Assembly: GCA_017412045.1 (NCBI GenBank)
Contig: JAFQOX010000041.1
Location: forward strand, 1 to 64,000
Length of the DNA stretch: 64,000 bases
Direction: 5' to 3'
Source of the DNA: Clostridia bacterium
GTDB lineage: Bacteria > Bacillota > Clostridia > Oscillospirales > CAG-272
Both the position numbers and the translations under genes were made by a program. Below the pieces are notes generated by a model. It searched no databases and was not told the origin of the DNA. It saw only the letters and a program-made list of their open reading frames with translations. This document shows, piece by piece, positions 7,980 to 17,015 of this stretch (its first letter is position 1; each line of letters starts with the position of its first letter).

Positions 7980-10400
7980 ATGAACCGGAATATATGTTTT
8001 AACTGCGGCGGCGAGCTGATAGAGCGGAAGGGCAGGACGGTCTGCGCGTATTGCGGCACGTATATGCCGAAAAATATTTCAAATGAAGAGACGATCCTAC
8101 TGACTTCGGCTTGCCAGAAGCTCCGTCTGGCGGATTTTTCCGAAGCGGAACAGGAGTTTGACGACCTCATCCGCCGACACCCGAACAATGCGCAAGCCTA
8201 TTGGGGACGCCTGCTCGCGAGATACGGCATCAAGTACGAGGAAGATTACGACGGGAGCCGTATTCCCACCTGCTACGCGGCATCCATCGAGAGCGTATAC
8301 GAATCCTCGGATTACCAAAAGGCAATGGCGTACGCCGACGAGGAGAACCGCGCCGTATTCCGCGGTCACGCGGCGTATATCGAGCGCGTGCGCAAGGAAT
8401 GGGTGGAAAAGGCAAGCAAGGAGCCACCCTACGATATTTTCATTTCCTATAAGGACAGCGACGGCGAGAACGGCTTGGCACGCACCGACGACAGCGTTGC
8501 CATGCAGGAGCTTTATTTCCATCTCAGGGAGAGAGGCTACCGCGTATTTTTCAGCCGCGAAAGCCTGCGTGACAAGGCGGGCGAGAAATACGAGCCGTAT
8601 ATCTACGGCGCGCTTTCGACGGCGAAGATCATGCTGGTTTACGGCTCCAGACCCGAATACATCCGCGCCACGTGGGTCAAAAACGAATGGACCCGATATT
8701 TGAAGCGGATGCGCGAGGGAAAAAAGAAGCAGGGCTCTCTGCTCGTCGTTTACAAAGGCTTCAAGCCCTCGGAATTGCCGGGCGCGCTTTCCGCTCTGCA
8801 AGGCTTCGATGCGGGAAGCCAACTGTTCTCCACGCTTCTTTTCTCCAGAATCGAGGAGCTTCTGGCGGATACGCCGTCCGTTGAAAAGCATGAAAAAGCA
8901 GACGCGGAAAACGGCGCGGTCTGCCATCACGTTCCCATCGTGATCCCCGCACAGGCGCCGACCTGTACCAAGCCGGGATGGACGGAAAGCTCCCACTGTG
9001 AAAAATGCGGGACCGTGCTGAAGGAGGTCCGCATCATCCCCGCTACGGGTCATAGCTTCGGTGATTGGCGCGTTGCGAAAAAGGCAACCTGCACCGAGGA
9101 CGGTCTGTACGAGCGCGTTTGCCGCTGCGGAGAAAAGGAAATGCGCCCGATCCTCTGCCACGGACACGTGACGAGCGGCGAATGGGAAACGGTCGAAGCC
9201 CCCGCGCCCGGAAAGGAAGGGCGGAGGGCAAAGCTATGCATCCGATGCGGCGCGTACGTCGATCAGGAAGTAATTCCCTCGCTCCCGATCCGAAAAGCCT
9301 CCCAAGGCTTGCGATATAAGGTCAATGAGGATGGCAAGACCTGCACGATCAAGGGACGCGGCACCTGCACGGATACCGACCTCGTGATTCCCGATACGAT
9401 CGACGGGTATCGGGTCACCGCCGTCGGCAGCGACAAAAAGCATCGCTTCGGTCTCGCCGTCTCGAATTTTGAAGCACAGCTTACGAGCGTGGTGATTCCC
9501 GATTCCGTCACAAGCATCGGCAAATGCGCGTTTTCCGATTGCAGGAATCTGACGAGCGCGGTCATTCCGCCCTCCGTGACGAGCATCGAGGCGTGGGCGT
9601 TCGCAGGTTGCAGAAGGCTGACGAGTCTGACGCTCCCCGATTCCGTCACGACGATCGGCACCAAGGCGTTCGAGGATTGCGTCAGCCTGACGGATTTGGT
9701 GATTCCCGATTCCGTCACACGGATCGGTGACCGCGCGCTGAACGGCGTCGGCGCGGTATCGGTATCGCAGGATCATGCGAAATATCGCTCCGTCGACGGC
9801 AATCTGTATACCAAAGACGGAAAAACGCTTCTTCATTACGCGGCAAATAAAAAAGAGCCTTCTTTTTCCGTTCCGCACTCCGTTACCCGTATCGGAAACG
9901 GCGCGTTTTGCGGTTGTGGAGATCTGGAGAGCATCGTGATCCCCGATTCCGTCACGGGCATCGGCGAAAGGGCTTTCGAGGGCTGTGAGCGTCTGACGGA
10001 CGCGGTGATCCCAAATGCCGTCACCACGATTGAGAACGGTCTGTTCTTCGGTTGCAAGAGTCTCGTGAGCGTCAGACTTCCGAGCGCCGCGATGGGCATC
10101 GGCGCGTTTGCATTCTACCGTTGTGCCTCCCTGACGGAGGCGGTGATCCCGGATACGGTTACGGAGATTGGCGAAAGGGCGTTCGTCGATTGCGGGAAGC
10201 TCAGGAAAGTCGTGATCCCGCATTCCGTTGCAAGCATTGGCAACGAATGCTTCTCCGGCTGTAGGAGTCTGAAAAATATCCGATACCTCGGCTCTGCCGC
10301 GCAATGGAAAACGGTGACGTTGGGAGATGAATGGAAAAAATCCTCGTCTATCCACGTGATCACGTGTACGGACGGAAAAATCAGATTCTGGTTTTCATAA
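7980..10400 (+). CDS. Zinc-ribbon / TIR / BspA-LRR protein, cytosolic form
   Basis: An 806-residue paralogue of the protein at 1-3015. An N-terminal zinc ribbon (C6, C9, C22, C25) is followed by a helical linker of about 120 residues and a TIR domain at about 150-295, beginning YDIFISYKDS. It contains AGEKYEPYIYGALSTAK, where E205 aligns with the catalytic Glu of SARM1-like NADase TIR domains. Three Cys-rich units follow (about 315-450), then six or more BspA-type LRR_5 repeats (about 480-780, motif VIPDSVTSIGxxAF). Unlike its paralogue it has no membrane span or signal peptide, so it should be cytosolic. ATG 7980 has AGGAGG 5 nt upstream; the open frame starts earlier but without a site. Domain calls are confident. 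A defence or signalling role is inference. Confidence 0.85.
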   Translation: MNRNICFNCGGELIERKGRTVCAYCGTYMPKNISNEETILLTSACQKLRLADFSEAEQEFDDLIRRHPNNAQAYWGRLLARYGIKYEEDYDGSRIPTCYAASIESVYESSDYQKAMAYADEENRAVFRGHAAYIERVRKEWVEKASKEPPYDIFISYKDSDGENGLARTDDSVAMQELYFHLRERGYRVFFSRESLRDKAGEKYEPYIYGALSTAKIMLVYGSRPEYIRATWVKNEWTRYLKRMREGKKKQGSLLVVYKGFKPSELPGALSALQGFDAGSQLFSTLLFSRIEELLADTPSVEKHEKADAENGAVCHHVPIVIPAQAPTCTKPGWTESSHCEKCGTVLKEVRIIPATGHSFGDWRVAKKATCTEDGLYERVCRCGEKEMRPILCHGHVTSGEWETVEAPAPGKEGRRAKLCIRCGAYVDQEVIPSLPIRKASQGLRYKVNEDGKTCTIKGRGTCTDTDLVIPDTIDGYRVTAVGSDKKHRFGLAVSNFEAQLTSVVIPDSVTSIGKCAFSDCRNLTSAVIPPSVTSIEAWAFAGCRRLTSLTLPDSVTTIGTKAFEDCVSLTDLVIPDSVTRIGDRALNGVGAVSVSQDHAKYRSVDGNLYTKDGKTLLHYAANKKEPSFSVPHSVTRIGNGAFCGCGDLESIVIPDSVTGIGERAFEGCERLTDAVIPNAVTTIENGLFFGCKSLVSVRLPSAAMGIGAFAFYRCASLTEAVIPDTVTEIGERAFVDCGKLRKVVIPHSVASIGNECFSGCRSLKNIRYLGSAAQWKTVTLGDEWKKSSSIHVITCTDGKIRFWFS

Positions 10401-10427
10401 AAGTTTTTTTGAAACGAGGTGATGATC

Positions 10428-11333
10428 TTGCCTTTAAAGCTTGACGACAAATTGGTCATCGGCGTATCCTCCCGCGCTCTGTTTGATCTGGAAGCGGAGA
10501 ATCGGATTTTCGAGGAGGAAGGTCTGGAAGCGTATTCCGCCTATCAGATCGAACGTGAAAAAGAAATTCTGAAGCCGGGCACAGCCTTTCCGCTGGTCAA
10601 GGCTCTGCAAAATCTGAATGCGGACGGAAATGATCTGACGGAAATCATCGTTATGTCCAAAAACAGCGCCGATACGAGTCTGCGGATCTTCAACTCCATC
10701 GAGCATTACGGGCTGAACGTCAGCAGAGCCGCGCTGGTTGGCGGCGCGCCCATTTCGCCGTATCTCAACGCCTTTCGGACGGATCTTTTTCTGTCTGCCA
10801 ACGAGAGAGACGTGCAGGAAGCGATCGATGCCAATATTGCCGCCGGCATCATTTGCAGTCAGACACCGCTTCCCATCCGCGCGGACGACGACGTCCGTCA
10901 GATCCGTATCGCCTTCGACGGAGATGCCGTGATCTTTTCCGACGAGGCGGAGCGAATCTACCGAGAAAAGGGCTTACGCGCGTTTGAGGCACACGAGCAG
11001 GAGAACGCGAAAAATCCTTTGCCCGAAGGCCCCTTCGCAAAATTGCTCAAAACCATTTCCATCATTCAGCAGCGCTTCCCAAAGGATACCGCGCCGATCC
11101 GGACCGCTCTGGTCACCGCGAGAAACGCGCCCGCGCACGAGCGGGTCATTCTGACGCTTCGGGCGTGGAACGTGAGAATCGACGAGGTTTTCTTTCTCGG
11201 CGGAATTGCCAAAACGGAGGTGCTGAAGGCGTTCGGCGCGCATATCTTCTTTGACGATCAGAGCGTCCATATTGATTCGGCATCCGGCTCCGTTCCCTCC
11301 GCCAGAGTACCTTATAAAAACGGCAACGGCTGA
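10428..11333 (+). CDS. 5'-nucleotidase family protein (PF06189 type)
   Basis: About 301 residues resembling the cytosolic 5'-nucleotidase family, which removes phosphate from nucleoside monophosphates. Family landmarks are the N-terminal LVIGVSSRALFDLE, the IVMSKNSADTSLRIFNSIEHYG segment shortened here to its core, the SRAALVGGAP motif and LSANERDVQEA. The same fold halves reappear after about residue 160 (RIAFDGDAVIFSDEAERIY). The start is ambiguous. GAGG at 10416-10419 is ideally spaced (8 nt) for TTG at 10428, but ATG 10422 is in the same frame and too close to it. It follows the TIR/LRR gene by 27 bp and may be cotranscribed. Confidence 0.75.
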   Translation: MPLKLDDKLVIGVSSRALFDLEAENRIFEEEGLEAYSAYQIEREKEILKPGTAFPLVKALQNLNADGNDLTEIIVMSKNSADTSLRIFNSIEHYGLNVSRAALVGGAPISPYLNAFRTDLFLSANERDVQEAIDANIAAGIICSQTPLPIRADDDVRQIRIAFDGDAVIFSDEAERIYREKGLRAFEAHEQENAKNPLPEGPFAKLLKTISIIQQRFPKDTAPIRTALVTARNAPAHERVILTLRAWNVRIDEVFFLGGIAKTEVLKAFGAHIFFDDQSVHIDSASGSVPSARVPYKNGNG

Positions 11334-11383
11334 TCGCCGCCCCCTCCGGCAAGGTTGATTTTTCGTAATTTCCTATAATTTTA

Positions 11384-11435
11384 AAAAAATATCCCTCGGC
11401 AGTGAACGCATTCACCGTACCGGGGGATATTTTCG
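11384..11435. terminator. Hairpin terminator between the 5'-nucleotidase and HAD genes
   Basis: Arms AAATATCCC and GGGGATATTT enclose an inner GTGAA/TTCAC stem. T- and A-rich flanks on both sides fit convergent transcription. Just upstream (11345-11377) is a decayed piece of the dispersed repeat (CGTAATTTCCTATAAT). Confidence 0.65.
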
Positions 11436-11514
11436 TTTACCGAATCATATAATCGGCTTTTCACGTGCCGAAACGTACTCTCTTTTCTGTTGTGATGCTT
11501 TTGGGTGACGAAAT

Positions 11515-12222
11515 TTACAGCGCGCCGAGAAAGCCGATCAGATCGGAAAAACTACCCGAGGGCGTTTCGGGAAGCGCGCCCTCGCAGATAAGAAAGTCCG
11601 TCAGCAGGAAGGTGTCCATGCCGACGCTCTTCGCGGGCTTCACGTCTTCCTCGGCGTTATTGCCGATCATCAAGCAACGGGAGGGATCAAGATTCATCTT
11701 TTCGGCGATCTCCGTATAATAGGCGGGATTCGGCTTGCAGAAGGTGGAATTTTCGTAGGTGGTGATCCAATCGAAGCTGTCGGGAGAAACCTTTGCCCAC
11801 GAGAGTCTGGAAAGCACGGCTACCTTGGGAAAAACGGGGCTGGTGGCGAGAATGACCTTGTCCGCCTTTTCTCTTGCGAGATCGACCGCCTTTTGCGCCA
11901 GCGCGGTCGGGAAGGTGATCGCCGCCGTCTGATGAAATTCGTTCTCGTAGAAGGCGTCGAACTTCGGAATATCCTCGCGAATCCGCTCGCCGAATACGGC
12001 GGCGAATATCTGCCAGAAGACCTCCGCGTTCGTTTGCTTTCCGTCGTTTTTGAACATCGCGCCCGTTCCCTTCCAGAGCGAGGAGATCAGAAGCTCCTTT
12101 TCGTAGCCGAGGGGCGCCATTTTTTTTGCGAGCAGACCGAGATAGGTCTTGATGAAAAGATCGTTGTCCATCGGCAGTAGCGTGCCGTCGAGGTCAAATA
12201 AAATCGCTTCGTATTTTTTCAT
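11515..12222 (-). CDS. HAD-superfamily hydrolase
   Basis: A 235-residue phosphatase-like protein. It has HAD motif I FDLDGTLLP near the N-terminus (nucleophile Asp), motif II in ILATSP, motif III Lys in CKPNPAYY and motif IV MIGNNAEEDVKPA. The helical cap between motifs I and II places it with the YjjG/phosphoglycolate-phosphatase-like HAD enzymes. The substrate cannot be read from sequence. The start at 12222 (MKKYEAILF) is chosen because AAAAGGA lies 7-8 nt upstream; the in-frame ATG two codons earlier is too close. It lies downstream of nifJ in the same direction, but a strong hairpin separates them. Confidence 0.8.
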   Translation of the reverse strand: MKKYEAILFDLDGTLLPMDNDLFIKTYLGLLAKKMAPLGYEKELLISSLWKGTGAMFKNDGKQTNAEVFWQIFAAVFGERIREDIPKFDAFYENEFHQTAAITFPTALAQKAVDLAREKADKVILATSPVFPKVAVLSRLSWAKVSPDSFDWITTYENSTFCKPNPAYYTEIAEKMNLDPSRCLMIGNNAEEDVKPAKSVGMDTFLLTDFLICEGALPETPSGSFSDLIGFLGAL

Positions 12223-12251
12223 GGTCATTTCCTTTTTATCACGTAATTTGA

Positions 12252-12287
12252 AATGAACGGTGCGACCTTGCGGCTGCACCGTTCATT
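12252..12287 (-). terminator. Hairpin downstream of nifJ
   Basis: Perfect 12-bp arms AATGAACGGTGC/GCACCGTTCATT with a 12-nt loop, 33 bp after the nifJ stop. The T-tract is weak, so some read-through into the HAD gene is possible. Confidence 0.65.
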
Positions 12288-12319
12288 GATATTATCGGAT
12301 GACCGATAAAGGGACTATA

Positions 12320-15300
12320 TTATTTGGAGTAAACCTCGCCGAGCTTAACAAGACGTTCGTACTTGTTCTTAGCCTGCTTTTCAGCTTCTGCGAAGAGCGT
12401 AGCCGCTCTGTCGGGGAACTGCTGAGCGAGACGGCTGTAACGGGTTTCACTCTTGATGAAGTCGATGTAGCTTGCGGTGGGAGCCTTGCTGTCAACCGTG
12501 AGAGCGTTTTCGTTCGCAGGGTTGTAGCGGAAGAGCTGCCAGTAGCCTGCTTCAACAGCCTTCTTCATTTCGATCTGGCAGTTGGTCATACCGCCCTTCA
12601 GACCGTGCATTTCACAAGGAGCGTAGCAGATGATGATGGAAGGACCGTTGTGAGCTTCCGCTTCGGTGATCGCCTTGAGAGTCTGATTCATATCAGCGCC
12701 CATTGCGATCTGTGCAACGTATACGTAGCCGTAGGACATTGCGATGTTAGCGAGGTCTTTCTTCTTGATCGCCTTACCTGCGGCAGCGAACTGTGCAACC
12801 TGACCGATCTGAGAAGCCTTAGAAGCCTGACCGCCGGTGTTGGAGTAAACTTCGGTATCGAATACCATAATGTTTACGTTTTCGCCGGAAGCGAGTACGT
12901 GGTCGAGACCGCCGAAGCCGATATCGTAAGCCCAACCGTCACCACCGAAGATCCACATGGATTTCTTGGAGAGGTAGTCCTTTTCAGCGAGGATTTCCTT
13001 GCAGGTATCGCATTCAGCCTTTTCGAGCTCTGCGATATATGCAGTGGTAGCCTTGTCGTTTTCAACGCCGTTGTTGTAGGTGTCAACCCAAGCCTGAGCA
13101 GCAGCCTTGAGTTCGTCGGTAGCGCAGCAGCCTTCGAGAACCTTCTTGGTCTTGGCAAGGAGTCTTTCGCGAATGGTCTTCTGCGCGAGCATCATACCGA
13201 GACCGTATTCAGCGTTGTCCTCGAAGAGGGAGTTACCCCAAGCGGGACCGCGGCCGGATTCACGGTTAACGGTATAAGGAGTAGAAGGAGCAGAGCCGCC
13301 CCAGATGGAAGAACAACCGGTTGCGTTGGCAATGTACATTCTTTCACCGAAGAGCTGAGTTACGAGACGAGCGTAGGAGGTTTCAGCACAACCTGCGCAG
13401 GAGCCGGAGAACTCAAGCAGAGGCTGCTTGAACTGAGAGCCCTTGATGGTGGTGTTGATGAGTTCCTTCTTCTCGGAAACGTTTGCGACAGCGTAATCGA
13501 AAGCAGCCTGCTGTTCTCTCTGGCTTTCGAGAGAGGTCATTTCGATTGCGGTGCCGAGCTTGGGATTGTTGTTTACGGGGCAAGCCTTAACGCAGAGCGT
13601 ACAGCCCATACAGTCAAGGGGAGATACTGCCATGGTAAACTTATAGTTCGTCTTAACGACGGGCTTAGCAGCGAATTTGGTAACTGCGGGAGCGTTAGCA
13701 GCTTCTTCTGCGGTCATTGCGTAAGGACGGATCGCAGCGTGAGGACATACGAACGCACAGTTGTTACACTGGATACAGTTTTCGGGGTGCCATACGGGAA
13801 CGTCAACGGCAACACCGCGTTTTTCGTAAGCGGCAGCGCCCTGAGGAAGCTGACCGTCAGCGAGCTTCGCGAAGGTGGATACGGGGAGAGAGTCACCCTG
13901 CATCTTGCTTACGGGGATAACGATGTTGTTAACGAATTCAACGAGTTCGGGACGGGTACCGGTAGCAGCCTCGGGAGCCTTGTCATCGGTAGCGGTCTTC
14001 CAGGATTCGGGAATAACGACCTGCTGGAGCGCGTCAACGCCGGCGTCGATTGCCTTGTAGTTCATTTCTACGACAGCTTCGCCCTTCTTGAGGTAGGACT
14101 TCTTCGCCATGTACTTCATGTAGTCAACGGCTTCGTCGATGGGCATGATGTTAGCGAGCTTGAAGAACGCGGACTGGAGAATGGTGTTGGTTCTCTTGCC
14201 CATACCGATGGCTTTTGCCATGTCGATTGCGTTTACGGTGTAGAACTTGATATCGTTGTTCGCGATATATCTCTTGGTTTCAGCGGAGAGAACGTGATCA
14301 AGCTCTTCGTGCGTCCACTGGCAGTTGAGAAGGAAGGTACCGCCGGGCTTAACGTCGTTGACGATCTTGTAACCCTTGAGCATATAAGCGGGGGTATGGC
14401 AAGCAACGAAGTTTGCCTTGGTGATATAGTAGGTGGACTTGATGGGAGCGTCGCCGAAGCGGAGGTGAGAAATGGTTACACCGCCGGTCTTCTTGGAGTC
14501 ATACTGGAAGTATGCCTGAATGTATTTGTCGGTGTGGTCACCGATGATCTTGATGGAGTTCTTGTTTGCGCCTACGGTACCGTCGCCGCCGAGACCCCAG
14601 AACTTGCAGGAGATGGTGCCTGCGGGAACCGTGTCGGGAGCAGCAACCTCTTCGAGAGAGTGACCGGTAACGTCGTCTACGATACCGATGGTAAAGCCGT
14701 TCTTGGGAGCATCCTTTGCAAGGTTGTTGTAAACTGCGAAGATGCAAGCGGGCGTGGTATCCTTGGAGCCGAGACCGTAACGGCCGCCGACTACGGTTGC
14801 CTTTACGCCGCCCTGAGCGAGAGCGGTAACAACGTCAAGGTAGAGGGGTTCGCCGAGAGCGCCGGGTTCTTTGGTTCTGTCGAGAACGGCGATCTTGGTA
14901 ACGGTAGAAGGAATTGCTTCGATGAGTTTGTCAGCGCAGAAGGGTCTGTACAGACGAACCTTGATCAGACCAACCTTTTCGCCCTTCGCGTTGAGGTAGT
15001 CAACAACTTCTTCAACGGTGTCGCAAACGGAGCCCATTGCGATGATCACGCGGTCAGCATCGGCTGCGCCGTAGTAGTTGAAGAGCTTGTAATCGGTACC
15101 GATCTTTGCGTTAACCTGGTTCATGTAATCCTCAACGATACCGGGAACAGCATCGTAGTAGGGGTTGCATGCTTCTCTGTGCTGGAAGAAGATGTCACCG
15201 TTTTCAGCGGAGCCCTTGAGAACGGGGTGGTTAGGATTGAGAGCGCGTGCGCGGAATGCGGCAACAGCGTCCTTGTCGATCATGCTTTCGAGATCTTCAT

Positions 15301-15862
15301 AGTCCCAGACCTCGATCTTCTGGATTTCGTGGGAAGTACGGAAACCGTCGAAGAAGTTGAGGAAGGGAACTCTGCCCTTGATAGCGGAAAGGTGAGCAAC
15401 GGCACCGAGGTCCATGATTTCCTGCGCGTTGGATTCAGCGAGCATAGCAAAGCCCGTCTGACGGCAAGCGTAAACGTCGCTGTGTTCGCCGAAGATGTTG
15501 AGGGCGTGGGATGCAACGTTACGAGCGGAAACGTGGATAACGGCGGGAAGGAGTTCACCTGCCATCTTGAACATATTGGGGATCATGAGAAGAAGACCCT
15601 GAGAAGCGGTGTAGGTGGTAGTCAGAGCACCTGCAACGAGAGAGCCGTGAACGGCACCTGCAGCGCCTGCTTCGGACTGCATTTCCATAACCTTTACGCG
15701 GTCGCCGAACATATTTTCAAGTCCGGTTGCAGACCATGTATCGGTAAATTCAGCCATAGGGCTGGAAGGTGTAATGGGATAGATCGCAGCAACCTCGGTG
15801 AACGCATAAGATACGTGCGCCGCAGCCTGGTTACCATCCATCGAAATCTTTTTTCTTGCCAT
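12320..15862 (-). CDS. nifJ: Pyruvate:ferredoxin (flavodoxin) oxidoreductase
   Basis: A 1,180-residue single-chain PFOR that oxidises pyruvate and CoA to acetyl-CoA and CO2, passing electrons to ferredoxin; the central pyruvate-splitting enzyme of anaerobes. Domains in order: PFOR-I with IYPITPSSPMAEF near residue 30; the CoA-binding and linker domains; two 4Fe-4S clusters around residues 690-760 (CIQCNNCAFVCPHA and CMGCTLCVKACPV); a further Cys pair in GSCAGCAET; and the TPP-binding part with GDGWAYDIGFGGLDH and YSNTGGQASKAS. Length is normal for the family. The ATG at 15862 has GGAGG 10 nt upstream. The 1,226-codon open frame on the opposite strand is a codon-bias shadow. Confidence 0.98.
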   Translation of the reverse strand: MARKKISMDGNQAAAHVSYAFTEVAAIYPITPSSPMAEFTDTWSATGLENMFGDRVKVMEMQSEAGAAGAVHGSLVAGALTTTYTASQGLLLMIPNMFKMAGELLPAVIHVSARNVASHALNIFGEHSDVYACRQTGFAMLAESNAQEIMDLGAVAHLSAIKGRVPFLNFFDGFRTSHEIQKIEVWDYEDLESMIDKDAVAAFRARALNPNHPVLKGSAENGDIFFQHREACNPYYDAVPGIVEDYMNQVNAKIGTDYKLFNYYGAADADRVIIAMGSVCDTVEEVVDYLNAKGEKVGLIKVRLYRPFCADKLIEAIPSTVTKIAVLDRTKEPGALGEPLYLDVVTALAQGGVKATVVGGRYGLGSKDTTPACIFAVYNNLAKDAPKNGFTIGIVDDVTGHSLEEVAAPDTVPAGTISCKFWGLGGDGTVGANKNSIKIIGDHTDKYIQAYFQYDSKKTGGVTISHLRFGDAPIKSTYYITKANFVACHTPAYMLKGYKIVNDVKPGGTFLLNCQWTHEELDHVLSAETKRYIANNDIKFYTVNAIDMAKAIGMGKRTNTILQSAFFKLANIMPIDEAVDYMKYMAKKSYLKKGEAVVEMNYKAIDAGVDALQQVVIPESWKTATDDKAPEAATGTRPELVEFVNNIVIPVSKMQGDSLPVSTFAKLADGQLPQGAAAYEKRGVAVDVPVWHPENCIQCNNCAFVCPHAAIRPYAMTAEEAANAPAVTKFAAKPVVKTNYKFTMAVSPLDCMGCTLCVKACPVNNNPKLGTAIEMTSLESQREQQAAFDYAVANVSEKKELINTTIKGSQFKQPLLEFSGSCAGCAETSYARLVTQLFGERMYIANATGCSSIWGGSAPSTPYTVNRESGRGPAWGNSLFEDNAEYGLGMMLAQKTIRERLLAKTKKVLEGCCATDELKAAAQAWVDTYNNGVENDKATTAYIAELEKAECDTCKEILAEKDYLSKKSMWIFGGDGWAYDIGFGGLDHVLASGENVNIMVFDTEVYSNTGGQASKASQIGQVAQFAAAGKAIKKKDLANIAMSYGYVYVAQIAMGADMNQTLKAITEAEAHNGPSIIICYAPCEMHGLKGGMTNCQIEMKKAVEAGYWQLFRYNPANENALTVDSKAPTASYIDFIKSETRYSRLAQQFPDRAATLFAEAEKQAKNKYERLVKLGEVYSK

Positions 15863-15899
15863 GGGATTTATACCTCCGTGTTTTTAGATTTTCATATAT

Positions 15900-15928
15900 A
15901 TGATACCACCGTTTTTTCAAAAAGTAAA
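15900..15928 (-). promoter_or_regulatory. Probable nifJ promoter
   Basis: Minus-strand TTTACT (15923-15928), a 17-bp spacer and TATCAT (15900-15905), about 40 bp upstream of the nifJ start. The rest of 15929-16106 shows only a long-range CCTGT/ACAGG pairing and an AAACGGCGAGGT scrap of the dispersed repeat. Confidence 0.6.
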
Positions 15929-16106
15929 GACAAAAGTAAGAAAAAAGCGAAATTTTATGCGAAATTCTTTTTCTTATAAAGGAAATGTTCTCTTTTTATA
16001 CGAAAGACTGCCTGTTACGAAAAGCGCAACGCGGCGCGAACGCTTCCGAGACCTCGCCGTTTGGCATGATTTGAACACGGATCAATCTTAGACAGGCAAG
16101 CAACCG

Positions 16107-16868
16107 TCAGCGACGATCCGCCGCCCGCTTTTTGATCGCGTAGCGGTAGATCTCGATGGGGACGTACATGACGATCAGGATCGCCGCGATCAGGATCGGG
16201 AAGCCCCAGAGGTGATTTCCGAAAAGATCCTCAAATACGGTAAGCGGCGCCTGCGCTTTGGCAAGAAACATATAGTTCGTGGGGGTTTTCGTTCCTGCCG
16301 TGAGCGTATTCACGACAACGGCGGGGATCGCCATACAAACGAGCATGACGAGAGATTTCCAGATCTGTCGTGCTCTGGGCTTGATGTCACCGCCGACGGT
16401 AAGCATAATGGGATAGAGCGCGAGAAGGATGTGGATCGTGGAGGAGTGGATATGCATAAAATTGAGAATGGGGAGCTTCGTCCACGAGGGGAACGCAAGC
16501 GCCGCCAACGCGCCGGGAATACAGATCATATAAAGGAAGTTATCCAGAACCTTATAGGGCTTGAAGATATGTACCGCGATCACGAAGATATTGATCGTGC
16601 AAAGGTGGAACGGGAGATAGTTCATCGTCCAGAGTCCCGTGGAAAGAAGCATGATCCATTTCGCGATCTCGTCGGCAAAGATCAGACCTGCCACGGTAAA
16701 GCGGAAGCGCTTCCGTCCGATCTCTCCGCATCTGCGATAGCAGTAAGAGCAAATGGCAACGGTCAGCGCCAAGATCACGAGCCAGAAGATATGCGTCCCG
16801 TCAAAATGCTTGAAGCCGACGCCCTTTTTGATGCTTCCCGTGGTTTCCCAGAAGTATGCCATCGTCAT
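16107..16868 (-). CDS. TIGR02206-family (YwaF-like) integral membrane protein
   Basis: A 253-residue polytopic protein with about seven membrane spans. It matches the pattern of the TIGR02206/YwaF family: LPFHLCTINIF in the middle, a histidine-containing MHIHSSTIHILLALYPI segment, and TPTNYMFLAKAQAPL before the last span. The function of the family is not established. The start at 16868 (MTMAYFWE) is preferred because AAAGG lies 8 nt upstream; a GTG three codons earlier overlaps the ribosome site. Genes on either side are in the same direction but separated by regulatory gaps. Confidence 0.75.
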   Translation of the reverse strand: MTMAYFWETTGSIKKGVGFKHFDGTHIFWLVILALTVAICSYCYRRCGEIGRKRFRFTVAGLIFADEIAKWIMLLSTGLWTMNYLPFHLCTINIFVIAVHIFKPYKVLDNFLYMICIPGALAALAFPSWTKLPILNFMHIHSSTIHILLALYPIMLTVGGDIKPRARQIWKSLVMLVCMAIPAVVVNTLTAGTKTPTNYMFLAKAQAPLTVFEDLFGNHLWGFPILIAAILIVMYVPIEIYRYAIKKRAADRR

Positions 16869-16970
16869 AAAAAACACCTTTCTTTCTTGAAATCACGTTT
16901 ATATTTTACCATAAATGGAGCGATTTTTCAATAGGGCATGCAAAAATTCCCGGAGCAACTGCGTTTTCCC

Positions 16971-17005
16971 AAAAAAGGTATCCCACCCAAAGCAGGATAC
17001 CTTTT
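16971..17005 (-). terminator. Terminator of the lipoprotein gene
   Basis: GGTATCC/GGATACC stem followed on the minus strand by TTTTTT, directly after the stop at 17016. Confidence 0.8.
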
Positions 17006-17015
17006 CATCATAGAA

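Noticed and set aside
12299-15979. 1,226-codon open frame on the plus strand opposite nifJ
   Set aside because: It mirrors the codon usage of nifJ, which is unmistakable on the other strand. It has low-complexity composition and no recognisable domain.
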